Shown: positions 44,491 through 55,935 of the stretch, piece after piece | Position numbering within the stretch: the stretch's first letter is position 1 | Layout of the letters: each line of letters opens with the position of its first letter | NCBI RefSeq assembly: GCF_950295315.1 | Contig: NC_080177.1 | Span: 78,979,589-79,043,588 of the forward strand | Source: Erinaceus europaeus | Taxonomy: Eukaryota; Chordata; Mammalia; Eulipotyphla; Erinaceidae | Direction of reading: 5' to 3' | DNA: 64,000 nt | Translations under genes and position numbers: made by a program | The notes under the pieces: model-generated | What the model saw: only the letters and a program-made list of their open reading frames with translations | Databases searched by the model: none | Told to the model about the DNA's origin: nothing

Positions 44491-45735
44491 GAATTAGTAG
44501 GACCGTCCATCCTGAAAAGACTGAAATATTTACTACCTAGCCGTGTACATTTCTGGTTAGAAAAATCCGTTTCTTTGCATCACATACCTGAAGTTAAATG
44601 GCTCCTCTCCAGTCCTGTTCCCTGGTTCTCTCCACAGCAGGTCAGAGCGGGTCCCCACTGGACTTGCTGGCCTAGGTGGAGGGAGGGTGTCAGTGCTGGG
44701 AAGATTTACCTGAGTTCAAGACAGGGATTCTGGGCAACACCATCAACAGACTTCTCAGTTCCTCCTCCTTTGCATCCAACAGCTGCCATATTTAAATGGT
44801 GTCCTTAACATTTGCTCATTGCTCTGAGAATTCCTTTGCTACCACAGACTTCCTCTTCCCTCTCACCTCAGGAAAAATCCTCGGTCCTGGAGAGGCCCAC
44901 AGGAGGACTTATGATGATGTTCCTGATAGAAGTGGGGAGTGACGATGAAGAGAGGGGTCCATAAAAGGTCTAGGCCCATCATATTTGTGTGGGGAATCTG
45001 AGGATTCCCTGAGTAGGGCCCCAGATGAAAAATCCTTGGAAGAAAACCCAGTGTGGGTGATACTTGGTGAGTGAGGTGGTAACACTTGGTGAATTGGGAG
45101 TGAATGAGTCCCAGTCTTCTCATCTGTTAGCTCAGGTACTAACCAGGTCCCCCCCAAATTCAAAACTGGGGCTGTGGCAGTGCTGTTAGAACTCCAGGTC
45201 TGGATTGCTAAATCTCTTTACCTGGGGTTTCAGCCTATGCAGCAATTCCTCACTGGAAGGCAAAACTCAGACGTGGACAGCAGAGGGCGCCAGCAGCCTG
45301 TTATTGGTGCTCAGACTAAGGAAAACTGCAAAAACTTGCTACAGCGATGCCCAGACCTCACCAGATGCCTGCCTGCCGCCCTCTGGGGCCTCCTTCCTCT
45401 CTCTGTCTTTCACAGGTCAGCAGGTGGGACACAGCTTTCATCAATAAAAGTTCACCTTTCTCAGACGCTGACAGTGTAATAGCAGAGAAAACTTACCTTC
45501 ATGTCTGATCTTTTTTTTTTTCCTTCGGTAGATAATTTCACTCCATCTTATGGAACTTGAATGCCCTGCCCTTGTTTGGAGATCACCTGTGGAAAGAAAG
45601 CCATGCCTTGTTTGTTTTTGTTTTTGTTTTTTTTTTTTAGTCAACCCTCCCCCCAATCCATGATTCAATCATCTAAGAAAAATACTCCAATGGAAACTAG
45701 CTAATTATCTCCTTAGCCAACCAAAGGCAAAGTTT
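44491..45735. other. Unassigned 1.2-kb stretch, no gene
   Basis: No SINE or LINE recognised. Several open frames on both strands over 44860-45480 lack known domains. Confidence 0.45.
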
Positions 45736-45737
45736 TT

Positions 45738-45800
45738 CCCTTTCTTTCTTTCTTTCTTTCCTTCTTTCCTTCTTTCCTCCTTCCTTTCTCTTTTCCTTAA
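45738..45800. repeat. (TTTC)n/(TTCC)n tract
   Basis: Imperfect polypyrimidine repeats. Confidence 0.9.
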
Positions 45801-45814
45801 GATAGTCTTTTAAA

Positions 45815-46100
45815 AAGATTTCTTTATTTTGTCTACGAGAAAGAGAGAGGAACAGAGAGTGCACGGCTCTGGCATATGCAGCAAGAGAGGTTGAAGCTGC
45901 ACCCGAGACTTAACAAGGTGGACTCTGCAGATGGGGTTTGACCGCTCTGGAATCAGAACTCTCGGCAACTCCTGTACAGGCGTCTGGGGCAGCAGGTGCC
46001 GTGAGTTGCTTGGGATCAGCCTCAACGATCCTGCCACGGGCTTTTGGGAAAGCGTCCATTTTCACACCCGCACGAGCCCCATCAGCTGCTCGTCCTTCTG
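45815..46100 (-). mobile_element. Possible ES5 SINE
   Basis: A GAGAAAGAGAGAGGAACAGA tract next to the start of a diverged tRNA-like portion. Extent uncertain. Confidence 0.35.
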
Positions 46101-46523
46101 CCTCTCAGCTCCTGAATGTTTGCCAAGGTCCTAGTTCGGCCCGCACGCTGCCCCTCTTTCTGGTGTCACAGAGGACTCAGCCCCACAGTGTTTCGCATCA
46201 GAAGGAGCCAGGGGAAAACAGTGGCAGCTTGGTGACGTGAGGTGGATATGGACAGTGTTTGTGACAGAACTGGGAGTCTGCTTTTCTGTTGCCCAGACAC
46301 ACAAGAGGACACAAGAGCTCAAAGGGCCAGGATCAGTCAATGGAGACTAGGAGGGACCCTGGAGAAGGCTGAACAAAGGCACTGGACCAGGGTGGGTTCG
46401 TAACTGACTTGGACATGCAGTGGTGGCAGTCAGCTCTGAAAACTCTGGACAGCTGGCGTGGTCGTCAGTCTTCCGTAAGGTTTGCAAATCTCATTTACAC
46501 AGAACCCATTTAGAAGGATGGGT
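46101..46523. other. Unassigned, no gene
   Basis: GC-balanced, nothing recognised. Confidence 0.45.
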
Positions 46524-46640
46524 TGGGGCTGGGTGATGGTTCATCTGTCAGAGCACATGTTATCGTGCCTAAGGATCCGGGTTCATGTTATCGTGCCTAA
46601 GGATCTAAGGTCCAGGTTCTCACCAGGTGCAGGAAGATTG
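46524..46640 (+). mobile_element. Diverged ES1-like SINE with duplicated core
   Basis: CATGTTATCGTGCCTAAGGA occurs twice, at about 46555 and 46584, doubling the region around the B box. Confidence 0.65.
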
Positions 46641-47099
46641 TTAATTTCTGCCTCTCGCCCATGGATGGGGAACTCGGCCAAGTCAGAGACCAGAATGGTG
46701 AGGTGGCTGGGGGCTGGTGGTGGTGGGTGGCGGTATATTTATCCATGCACAAGAAGCCCTCCACTCTTGTCAGGGACAAAAGACAACGGGAAAGGTGATG
46801 GGAGCCTCCAGACTCAGTGAGGGGTCGTCTGAGGAAACGGGTGATTTTTCTTTGGGGTTTCTGAGGGTAGGAGAATTAAAGTCAACAAGCCAGGAGGCAC
46901 GTCATTCCAGGGCTTTGGAATCCCACAGCCCCGCAGGCCCACAGAGGGACACGGCCATCTCCCGAGCCCTTGCTTCCTCAGCTGTGTCTCAGAGGTGCTG
47001 GGTCCCTGAGACACCCAGACCAGAAGTGTCGACATTCTCACACGTGTTTGGTGGTAGCTCACTGTGGTCTTACTGCACATTTCTCTAGTGCTGTGGAGA
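46641..47099. other. Unassigned, no gene
   Basis: GC-rich for this window, with GGTGGTGGG near 46710-46730. Nothing recognised. Confidence 0.45.
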
Positions 47100-47332
47100 C
47101 ATTGATTTATTCACATGCCCGTGGATCGTCTGAATGGCTCCTTTAGAAAACCGTCTATTCAGATCTTTCTGCCATTTTACGACTGGTTTCCTTGCTGCTC
47201 TGTGGGACAGCTGTTTCATTTCTTTACACATTCAGTTATCTTTTGTCAGATGCGTAGATGTCTTCTCCCAGCTGCTTGGTGGCCCTTAGAAACATTGCTA
47301 ATCTCTAAGAGCGAGTACCTCCTGTTATTGTT
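47100..47332 (-). mobile_element. Old LINE-1 fragment, minus strand
   Basis: Antisense L1 sequence such as AACCGTCTATTCAGATCTTT, TCTGCCATTTTACGAC and TATCTTTTGTCAGATGCG. No end is preserved. Confidence 0.6.
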
Positions 47333-47350
47333 AAGATGGAGGGTAGAGGG

Positions 47351-47634
47351 GAGTCGGGCTGTAGCGCAGCGGGCTAAGCGCAGGTGGCGCAAAGTGCAAG
47401 GACCGGCATAAGGATCCCGGTTCGAACCCCGGCTCCCCACCTGCAGGGGAGTCGCTTCACAAGTGGTGAAGCAGGTCTGCAGGTGTCTGTCTTTCTCTCC
47501 CCCTCTCTGTCTTCCCCTCCTCTCTCCATTTCTCTCTGTCCTATCCAACAACGACGACAACAACAATAATAACTACAACAATAAAACAACAAGGGCAACA
47601 AAAGGGAATAAATAAATAAAATAAATATTAAAAA
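47351..47634 (+). mobile_element. ES2a SINE with 18-base exact TSD
   Basis: Complete and CpG-rich. Flanked by AAGATGGAGGGTAGAGGG at 47333-47350 and 47635-47652. Confidence 0.96.
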
Positions 47635-47652
47635 AAGATGGAGGGTAGAGGG

Positions 47653-47964
47653 ATGTTAAGTGGTTGTTTCCGTTTAGTAGAAGAGTCTTCTCTTATGCTT
47701 AGAACTCCTCTTCCTCAGGGAACATCTCAGGGGTCACTATAGCGAGGGTGGGACACTGTGTACAGTTCTGCCCTGGCAACTGGACTGCCTCGGGGGGGCG
47801 GGGGGCTTCCTGCCTTTGAGAGGAAAATTGTGCTTGGACCCCCTCTGATTGCCTCATGGGACCCCTCTCCTGCCCCAGCCCCACAGAACTACCAGTCAAA
47901 GGGGAAGTTTGGAGAAGTCGCCAAATCTGGACGTGGGAAGGCTGCACTTCACCTGGGACAGTGT
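47653..47964. other. Unassigned, no gene
   Basis: G-run at 47791-47806. Otherwise featureless. Confidence 0.5.
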
Positions 47965-48830
47965 TTTTATTTATTTATCTTTGAAATTTTAATTAGTGAC
48001 TTGATAAATTATTAACAAGAGGGTAAGGTAATAGTATATAATTCCACAAGAGGGTCAGGTAATAGGTATGATTCCACAAGAGGGTCAGGTAATAGGTATG
48101 ATTCCACAAGAGGGTCAGGTAATAGGTATAATTCCACACAGTTCCCACTATCAGAGTTCTATCCCCTTCCTTGGAAACCTTTCTATTTTCTATCCCTCTC
48201 TGGGAGTGTGGACCAAAATTCTTTATGGGGCACAGAAGGTGGGAGTTCTGGCTTCTATAGTAGCTTTTCCACTGGACATGGGCATTGGCAGGTCGATCCA
48301 TACACCCAGCCTGTTTCTGTTTTTCTCTTGTGGGGCAGAGCTCTGGAGAGGTGAGACTTCGGGACACATTGGTGAGGTCCTCTGTCCAGGGAAGTCAGGA
48401 TAGAATCCTAGTAGAGTCTGCGACTTGGTGGCCGACCGGCAGTAAGAGATAAAGCAGGTCAAATTGTTTAATAAACAGGAACCCAAAGGTAGAAATACAG
48501 CAGATGAAATTAGGGGGTCTTCGTGTGGGAAGAAGCTAGGAAGTCTATTTTAGGTCCGTTCCAAGGGGCCCATGACTTTAATAATTTTTGCCTGAGCCTG
48601 GTAGCTAACATACAGGTGAGCTAAAAATATCTAGGAAGATGGTGTCAGAGTTGAGAATAGAATTAGAAGCTGGATTAGGGCAGAGAGTAGCTCCCAAACA
48701 GGAGGAAAGTATATAAACATCACTAACTGTTCAGCTATCGATCTGACCTGGGGACCATATCTATTCAAATTAGCAGAGGAGCCTGTGTGACTTCAGAGTC
48801 CCTGTTGGTCTGAGCTTGCAGTCCGACAGT
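47965..48830 (-). mobile_element. Long LINE-1 3' UTR, minus strand
   Basis: The longest copy of the local L1 3' UTR here. It contains the antisense of the tail seen at 38190-38590 plus about 450 bases further into the UTR (AAATTGTTTAATAAACAGGA, then TACAGGTGAGCTAAAAATAT). A 30-base tandem repeat sits near its 3' end. Confidence 0.75.
48012..48130. repeat. 30-base tandem repeat, about four copies
   Basis: Three near-identical units, ATTCCACAAGAGGGTCAGGT plus AATAGGTAT(G/A), at 48041-48070, 48071-48100 and 48101-48130. A diverged unit comes first (48012-48040). Confidence 0.95.
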
Positions 48831-49639
48831 GTTGCTATTAACCAGGAAGGCAGAGGCTGGCTGGTTAAGATGGCTAGTTAAGAGGCATTTAAATAACAAG
48901 GGTGCTGGCCTGACCTGTCCCTCTGTCTGTCCCTGTGCTCATGATGATACCAGGAGATGTGCACACACTCCAGCTGAGGGCTTTTCTTGATTCCACACCT
49001 GCAGCTCTTTCCTGCCAGTTCTCTGACCAGTTTAGACTATACGCCCAGCTGGCAGGACTTGCAGATAAGCGAAGCAGGAGCCTGGAGGCTTGCAGGAGGG
49101 CAAGTGAAGAGATTAAGCTGATGGATCACCCTCTGGGGCTCTGGCTCTCGGCACAGAGGCAGTGCGGCCGGGCTGCCTCCTATCCCTCTAGAGGCAGGCA
49201 GAGGGTGTCACAGCCCCACAAACTGGAATTCTGTCTGGCACACGGATTCCTTGGCAACAGAGGGTGGCTGCCGCTGGCAAGGCAGAGGTAGCTAAGCGAC
49301 TTTCCCTGGCTCTTTGGGGCTTCCTGATGCCACTTGCTGGCAGCCTACCTCCTGACTATCTCGTGGACTCTGTCCTTTTGTTAGTCCATGGTCGTTTGGG
49401 GGTTCTGAGGGCGGCCCCTACATTTGTGCTCTCAGGAATGAGGTCGTTCAGGGTCCAGAAGCTCTCAGGACCTCTCAGTTGTCAACACGGGGGGGGGGGG
49501 GGGCGGACAGAGACTCTTGATGTTGGTGGGAAGAGGGGCTGGGGTCAAGGTGGCTGCTGTACCAGTCTGATACTACCACACAGCACTGAGACCGAGCTCG
49601 GGAAAACACTCAAGTGTTTGTGACCTGCTGAATCTCAGG
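48831..49639. other. Unassigned, no gene
   Basis: GC-rich, with open plus-strand frames at 48935-49291 and 49264-49623 that I cannot relate to any protein. Poly-G at about 49488-49503. Confidence 0.45.
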
Positions 49640-49850
49640 CATCGTGGGGCGGGGTAGGGAGGCTTGAGATAGCCTGAGGTGGGGTGGGCGGCTTGGGGTG
49701 ACCTGGGGTAGGGTGGGTTAGCGTGGGGTGGGGTGAGGTGGAGTAGGGTGGTTTGGGGTGTGATGGGGTGGGGAGGGTTGGGTTGGCATGGGGTGGGGTG
49801 GCATGGGGAGGGTTGGGGTGGGAAGGGGTGGGGTTGGTGAGGAGTGTTGC
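49640..49850. repeat. G-rich minisatellite (GGGGT/GGGTT units)
   Basis: Strand-asymmetric array of GGGGTGGGGT, TGGGGTGAGG and GGGTTGGG variants. The plus strand has almost no C. Confidence 0.93.
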
Positions 49851-50279
49851 TCACATGACCTCTGGAAGCATGGGGTCCTTAGCTTCAGGTGAAACAATCA
49901 TTCCTGTTTTCAAGGCTTCTGTTGAAACTTCCAGTACTCCCATCTTTTTAAAATTAAGATGTAACTGCCAAGTAACAGGTTAGTTTCAGTTCTGCGAAGT
50001 GATGATTCTGTATTTGTGTCCGCTGTAAAGTGAGCCACACAGTCACGTTTTCTCATGAGGAGAACCTTTCAGATCCCGTCTCAGGCCGGGTCCTGGGCCC
50101 TGAAACCCGTGCACCCCAGCAGGTGCGCCAACACCCGGCCCCCCAGAGCACCGCGTGGGGGCGCTGGGTTGTAAATGCTGTGCTGCATTCTCCCAGCCCA
50201 CTTTGGGACCTAGATTTTGTGTATTAATTTTCAATTGCTTCGCAGTCCTGGGATCTTGCATATGCAAGGTTCCATCATT
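49851..50279. other. Unassigned, no gene
   Basis: 50085-50150 (GTGCACCCCAGCAGGTGCGC, ACACCCGGCCCCCC) looks like an antisense SINE head. The rest is featureless. Confidence 0.4.
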
Positions 50280-50284
50280 TCCAG

Positions 50285-50337
50285 GCCAATTCTGCTTTTA
50301 CCATTTCAGGTAGAGGGAGAAAGGGATGGGGTGGGAG

Positions 50338-50374
<37 letters not shown>

Positions 50375-50515
50375 GTGCTGATGAACCACCTGTGGAGCCT
50401 CATCTGGGCATCATGACGCTTGTCTGGCGCAGGGTTCAGATCCTGGGCTTCATGCACAGGAAGGTGGGTGTTCTGCCAGGAGAGCTGTCTCTCAGCTCCC
50501 AGATCTAGCTTTTCG
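50285..50515 (-). mobile_element. ES5 SINE with (GA)n tract
   Basis: Best copy of this older family. Antisense B-box-like GGTTCAGATCCTGGGCTTCA, GAGCTGTCTCTCAGCTCC at its head, (GA)n at 50341-50371. Confidence 0.6.
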
Positions 50516-50854
50516 GGGGACGGGAAGCTTCCACCTTGATCTGCTGAAACACCAAGAGTGTGGCCCTGCTTGAAAGAGCACATTAGACCATCAAGAGAGG
50601 GGATGAATTTGTTGTTGTTGTTTGTTTTTGTTTTTCAGTATGAAAATAGCAATTCTTTTTTATAAAGGAAATAATTCTGGTAACCTTATGAAATTTCAAA
50701 GTGTACATCAGAGTTTTGCTTATCAACTTCATTTATTCACTTAAAATATTTTATGAACAATGAAAAGCAGTGTAGAGTTGTTGGAGAACCCCTGATTTCT
50801 TAATAGATTTCTGAGTTAAAATGCTTATTATTTCTCTGCTGATCTATTTTTTTT
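50516..50854. other. Unassigned, no gene
   Basis: AT-rich, with a GTTGTTGTTG run at 50611-50636. Confidence 0.5.
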
Positions 50855-51095
50855 AATTTATAAAAAGGAAACATTGACAAAACCATAGGATAGGATAGGA
50901 GGGGTACAACTCCACACAATTCCCCCCACCAGAGCTCCGTATCCCATCCCCTCCCGATAGCTTTCCTATTCTTTATCCCTCTGGGAGGATGGACCCAGGG
51001 TCACTGTGGGATGCAGAAGGTGGAAGGTCTGGCTTCTGTAATTGACCATGGGCGTTGACAGGTTGATCCATACTCCCAGCCTGTCTCTCTCTCAA
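50855..51095 (-). mobile_element. LINE-1 3' UTR end, minus strand
   Basis: CCATAGGATAGGATAGGAGG, then AGCTCCGTATCCCATCCCC and GGGATGCAGAAGGTGGAAGG: the antisense L1 tail, closely similar to 14745-15062. Confidence 0.8.
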
Positions 51096-51690
51096 ATTTG
51101 TTTTTTATGGTAAATTATGCACCCAACCAGGTGAGCTATCCTCCAGCCCTCAAAGGTCCCTTTGAATTTTTTTTTTTAAAGTGCAGCAGAATCCATTAAA
51201 AATGGGGAGGGGTGTCATTTTCAACAAGTGGTTCCTGGTCTAAGTTGTTAGTTGAAGGTTTTGGGCCTAGGAAACTATCCATTGATCACTGATCACAGTC
51301 TGTTTCTGGGCTCCATTCCTTTCTTCTTTCCTTCCTCTCTCTCTTTCTCCCTCTCTCTCCCTCTTTATGATATTTATTTTAATGATGGGCAGGGTTTGGA
51401 GGCTAGGACTAGAGGAGGAAATAGTTCCTTGGGTTTGATTGTGAGATTGAGAATAACCAACTTGAAATGTACCAGGAAGGTTGCATAGATAGAGACCTGA
51501 ACTGGAGGATGGAGGTGTCACTGCACCTATGTTCCTAAGTCATTCGTACCTTTCCAAAGGAGCTCACTTTCTTGGTGGCAGCTATTTGGGAATGCTTTTC
51601 TCAAATACTGAGTTATAGAAATATACAAGAGAGGTGTGGCTGGGAGGGGAATATCACTAGAGATTCAGGGGTATGTATTAAGGCGATCTG
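51096..51690. other. Unassigned, no gene
   Basis: A CT-rich stretch at 51320-51366. Nothing recognised. Confidence 0.5.
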
Positions 51691-52000
51691 GGGGGTTGGG
51701 CAGTGCACCCAGTTAAGCGCACATAGTACTACGTTCAAGGACCCTCATAAGAATCCAGGTTGGAGCCCCCGGCTCCCCACCTGCAGGGGGGTCGCTTCAC
51801 AAGTGGTGCAGCAGGTCTGCAGGTGTCTGTCTTTCTCCCTCTCTATCTCCCCCACACCTCTCAATTTGTCTGTCCTATCCAATAAAATGAAAAAAAAAAA
51901 AAGATCGCCAAAAGCAGTGCATCTGTAGTGCCAGCAGCAATAACCCTGGAGACAATAATCAAACAAATAAACAAATAAATAAATATGTAGAAGGGAGGTC
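51691..52000 (+). mobile_element. ES2b SINE, short middle
   Basis: Complete head to AACCCTGGAGACAATAATC, then AAATAAATAAAT. Confidence 0.86.
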
Positions 52001-53169
52001 AGTTCATTTAAAAAAAAAAAAACAGTGTCTAGGAACTAAAGAAAGGACAAATGTCACCTCGGCATGTGACAAGATCCATTAAGGAAGCAACTTAAATGAA
52101 GATGTGGACCAGGGGCCCAGGCCCAGCACTTAGGGTCTAAGTGGTGTGTCTCGGAGGTCACTCCAGTCACAGATGAGTCATGAGAGGACAGATGAAGAAC
52201 TAAGATGAACTGCATGTGTTTGAAGGCAGGACTGTGCCTGGCAGAGAAGCTGGGTGAGAGGTGAGATGAGATGGGCTGGGGGCTGAGGGAGGGGGACTGA
52301 GCCACGCAGGTTCAAAGGGCTGAAGGCAAGCTGAAGGGGTGTAATGAGAGAAAGGAAAGGTAAAAGCTCTCTTGGGTCTGAGGTGTGACGACTGATGCAC
52401 GAAGGCAGACAATTAGAAAATGTTGAATTTGAAAAGCTGGGGGACGGGAAGGGCTGATCTAACAAGAATTCCAGGGAATATACAGGCCGGGGAGAGAGAA
52501 AGGGAGGTGGGAGGGGGGTGAAGAAAGGAACACAGTAAAGGGGCTGACACAGCAGAGGAACCAAGGTTCTAGTGGCAGAGAAGACCGTCGTGTCTCCCAG
52601 TCAGCGAGCTTGTCTTACGCTTGTCTGCCTAAGATATCCTTCTCTTTGCACAGAGCAAGCGGGCTGTTTGGCGGCGTAATTTAGGGAGAGGCTGCTGAGC
52701 TATCCGAGCAGTTCCGTGGACTGCAGGGGAATGTCTGCCTAGAAACCTGGAGCTTTGATGAGCTCTTGGAGCCCGCGGTGAGTAGGCTGAGCAGGACTTG
52801 GGAGTTGTGTCTGCAACCAGCTTTCCCAGCTGGTCGTACGTACCCCTCCCTGGTGGCCACTGTCTGAGATTAACTGCGCTGGCCACCCAGCTCCTACCTT
52901 CCTCAGCAGTTAGTCTCATCAGCACGGCCATCCACCTTGACCTGACAAGAGGATTCTGTATCACCAAGGGTGGTGCAGACGCTCGGATCCCTAATATGGG
53001 AATTTCAAACTGTCTAGAGGCAGGAAAATTCATGCCTAGGAGACTCTTAAACTACCGTGACAATAAAAAAAAAATTTAAGTTATTTTCTCTAACTAAACT
53101 CTTTCACTATAGTTGAAATCTGTTTCCCCTGCAAGGTACTCTCTGGTCAGCTAGACTCTTTTTTTTTTT
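52001..53169. other. Unassigned 1.2-kb stretch, no gene
   Basis: No repeats recognised. Purine-rich at 52240-52530. Candidate for conserved non-coding DNA; untested. Confidence 0.45.
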
Positions 53170-53262
53170 TTTTTAAATTTATTTATAAAATGGAAATACT
53201 GGCAAAACCACAGGATAAGAGAGGGACAATTCCACACAATTCCCACAATCAGAGCTCCGGAG
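53170..53262 (-). mobile_element. Short LINE-1 3' end, minus strand
   Basis: Only the last 90 bases of the antisense L1 tail remain (AACCACAGGATAAGAGAGGG, AATTCCACACAATTCCC). Confidence 0.7.
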
Positions 53263-53354
53263 CTAAACTTTGAGTTAAAACATTATTCAGGTATTTGGAT
53301 ATGGTTAGGTGCCCGCCACTGTATTGTGCTTATCTATTGATTACAGCCAGCCAT

Positions 53355-53455
53355 AACTACGATCTTGGGAGAACTATGGCTGGGGGAGGAGCAGTGGGGA
53401 ATTATACCCATTATCTTATAATCTTGCCAATCACTAATTAAGAAGTCCTGTTTCT
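53355..53455 (+). mobile_element. Short LINE-1 3' end, plus strand
   Basis: GGGGAATTATACCCATTATC and TTGCCAATCACTAATTAAG match the alternative L1 end at 24050-24126. Confidence 0.6.
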
Positions 53456-53499
53456 TTCTTTTCTTTTCCTTCCTTTCCTTCCTTCTTTCTTTCTTTCTT

Positions 53500-53825
53500 T
53501 TTTTTGCCTCCAGGGCTATTTCTGGGGCTTGGTGACTGCACTACAAATCCACTGCTCCTGGAGGATATTTTTCCCACTTTTTTTTGCCCTTGTTGTCATT
53601 GTTGTTATTGCTGTTGTTGTTGGATAAGACAAAGAGAAATCAAGACAGGAGGGGAAGACAGAGAGGAGGAGAGATAAGACACCTGCAGACCTGCTTCACC
53701 ACCTGTGAAGCGACCCTCCCCCCCACAACAGGTGAGGATCTGGGGACTCGAACCGGGATCCTCATGCTAGTCTTTGCTCTTTGCGTCAGCTGCGCTTAAC
53801 CCACTGAGCTACTGTGGGCCCCCCC
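53500..53825 (-). mobile_element. ES2b SINE
   Basis: Antisense, complete: TTGCCTCCAGGGCTATTTCT to CACTGAGCTACTGTGGGCCC. Confidence 0.9.
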
Positions 53826-54227
53826 ACTTGGTCTTTTCTACAGAAGCAGCACCAAATAGCTGCTAGAACACTGCTCTTGGAGACTGGAATCTGTTTAGGT
53901 CATTCTACATGCAACCTGCTTCAAATGGCTCAAGCTTGCCGGGTCTGTTTCTTTTGTCCTGGACTGCCTTTTTTTTTTTTTTTCCCCTATACCTGGTAGG
54001 ATCTACTAATCAAATTCAACACCGTCTGTTTCTCTGTGGCAGCCGATCTGGAGCGCAACCAGTTGGCCCCCTCTGTTCTGCTCATGGAAATGAAGATCCT
54101 GCATCAACATAGAGGCAGTGGCATTTCCACCCCGAGACATCCAATCCATGTGCTAAGCCCATCAGAAACAAATCAGGTATGAATCAGGGCCTACATAGGC
54201 CTTCCCCCCCCTCATTTTCTTTCCTTT
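53826..54227. other. Unassigned, no gene
   Basis: T tract at 53970-53984. Nothing recognised. Confidence 0.5.
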
Positions 54228-54350
54228 TATTAGTGATTTAAGATTGATTTACAAAATCATGAGGTAACGGGTATAATTCCACACGGTTCCTACCACCAGA
54301 ATTCTGTGTCCCCCACCCCATTCCCTCCATCAGAAATCACAGTTTTCCCA
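54228..54350 (-). mobile_element. Short LINE-1 3' end, minus strand
   Basis: Antisense L1 tail: AACGGGTATAATTCCACACG, then AGAATTCTGTGTCCCC. Confidence 0.7.
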
Positions 54351-54377
54351 AGATCACAGAAGTGGGTTGACTAATCT

Positions 54378-54663
54378 TTCTTTCTTTCTTCCTTCCTTTC
54401 TTTCTCTCTTTTTTTTTTGTTTGCCTCCAGGGTTATCACTAGGGCTCGGTGTGCCTGCATTATGAATCCACTGCTCCTGAGGGCCATTTTATTGGATAGG
54501 GCAGAGAGAAATTGAGAGGGGAGAGAGAGGGGGAGAGAAAGACAGACACCTGTAGACCGCTTGTGAAGTGGCCCCCCAGCAGGTGGAGAGCTGAGGGCTC
54601 AAACTGGGATCCTTGCACTTTGTACTATGTGCATTTAACCTGTGTGCTATCACCTGCCCTCCT
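54378..54663 (-). mobile_element. ES2b SINE, short middle
   Basis: Antisense, with a TTTC/TTCC-expanded tail at 54378-54420. Missing part of the GTGAAGC region. Confidence 0.87.
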
Positions 54664-54681
54664 TAACTGTTATTTCTTTTT

Positions 54682-55030
54682 TTTTTTTTCCCCCTCCAGA
54701 GTTATTGCTGGGCTCGGTGCCTGCACCATGAATCCACCGCTCCTGGAGGCCATTTTGCCTCCTTTTTGTTGCCCTTGTTGTTGTAGCCTTGTTGTGGTTA
54801 TTATTATTGCCATTGTTGATGTTGTTCGTTGTTGGATAGGACAGAGAGAAATGGAGAGAGGAGGGGAAGACAGAGAGGGGGAGAGAAAGATAGACACCTG
54901 CAGACCTGCTTCACCGCCTGTGAAGCGACTCCCCTGCAGGTGGGGAGCCGGGGCTCGAACCTGGATCCTTACGCCGGTCCTTGCGCTTAGCGCCACAGGC
55001 GCTTAACCCGCTGCGCCACGGCCCGACCCC
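54682..55030 (-). mobile_element. ES2b SINE with TSD
   Basis: Antisense, complete and CpG-rich at its head. Flanked by GTTATTTCTTTTTT on both sides. Confidence 0.93.
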
Positions 55031-55045
55031 CGTTATTTCTTTTTT

Positions 55046-55238
55046 ATTAAATACATTTTTATTTATTATTGGATAGACAGAAATTGAGGGGGCTGGGAAA
55101 GAGACTGTGAGACACCTGTAGCCCTGCTTCACCACTTGTGAAGCTTTCCCCCTGCAGGTGGGTGGGGACCAAGGACTTGACCCTGGGTCCTTGTGCACCG
55201 TAATGTGTGCACTCAACCAGGTGTGCCACCGCCTGGCC
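55046..55238 (-). mobile_element. ES1 SINE
   Basis: Antisense, complete. GTGGGTGGGG duplication near 55160. Confidence 0.9.
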
Positions 55239-55462
55239 CGGATATTTCTATAAGTATCTATATTTATAATTGTCCTTTTTTCTATGGTCCTGCCTTCTTT
55301 TCCTTTCTAGGTCACACCTACACCTGTTACTACTTTTAAATATCCTTTCTTTTTTCCTCTCCTCTCTCCATTCATTTTCTGCCTTTAGGGTGATTCTATA
55401 AAAAATGAAATATTGTGTAGGTGTAGAATTGCCTCTCAAATAAAAACTTACACAAGCCTTTT

Positions 55463-55745
55463 TTAAAAAAATATTTATTCCCTTTTGTTGCCCTTGTTTT
55501 ATTGTTGTAGTTATTATTGTTGTTGTCGTCATTGTTGGATAGGACAGAGAGAAATGAAGAGAGAAGGGGAAGACAGAGAGGAGGAGAGAAAGACAGACAC
55601 CTGCAGACCTGCTTCACCGCCTGTGAAGCGACTCCCCTGCAGGTTGGGAGCCGGGGTTTGAGCCGGGGTTCGAACCAGGATCCTTATGCCGGTCCTTGTG
55701 CTTTGCGCCACCTGCGCTTAACCCGCTGTGCTACAGCCCGACTCC
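55463..55745 (-). mobile_element. ES2a SINE with 16-base exact TSD
   Basis: Antisense, complete. Flanked by CTTACACAAGCCTTTT at 55447-55462 and 55746-55761. The B-box region carries a short GGGGTTTGAGCC duplication. Confidence 0.95.
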
Positions 55746-55935
55746 CTTACACAAGCCTTTTAAAGGAGATTCTTAATCAGCAAATCTTGTGGCATCCAGT
55801 CTCATCCCATTTTGTAATGTTAGAATTTTTAGAATTTCTGAACCAAATAGCAGGAAGGGTGCTACTGCCAGCTCTCAGCTGTGCCACTCGAGAGGAACCT
55901 GTGACATGGGGGAATGTCTAAAACTTGGTCCCCAA

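Noticed and set aside
45810..46340. Possible processed pseudogene
   Set aside because: No protein similarity, poly(A) tail or TSD was found.
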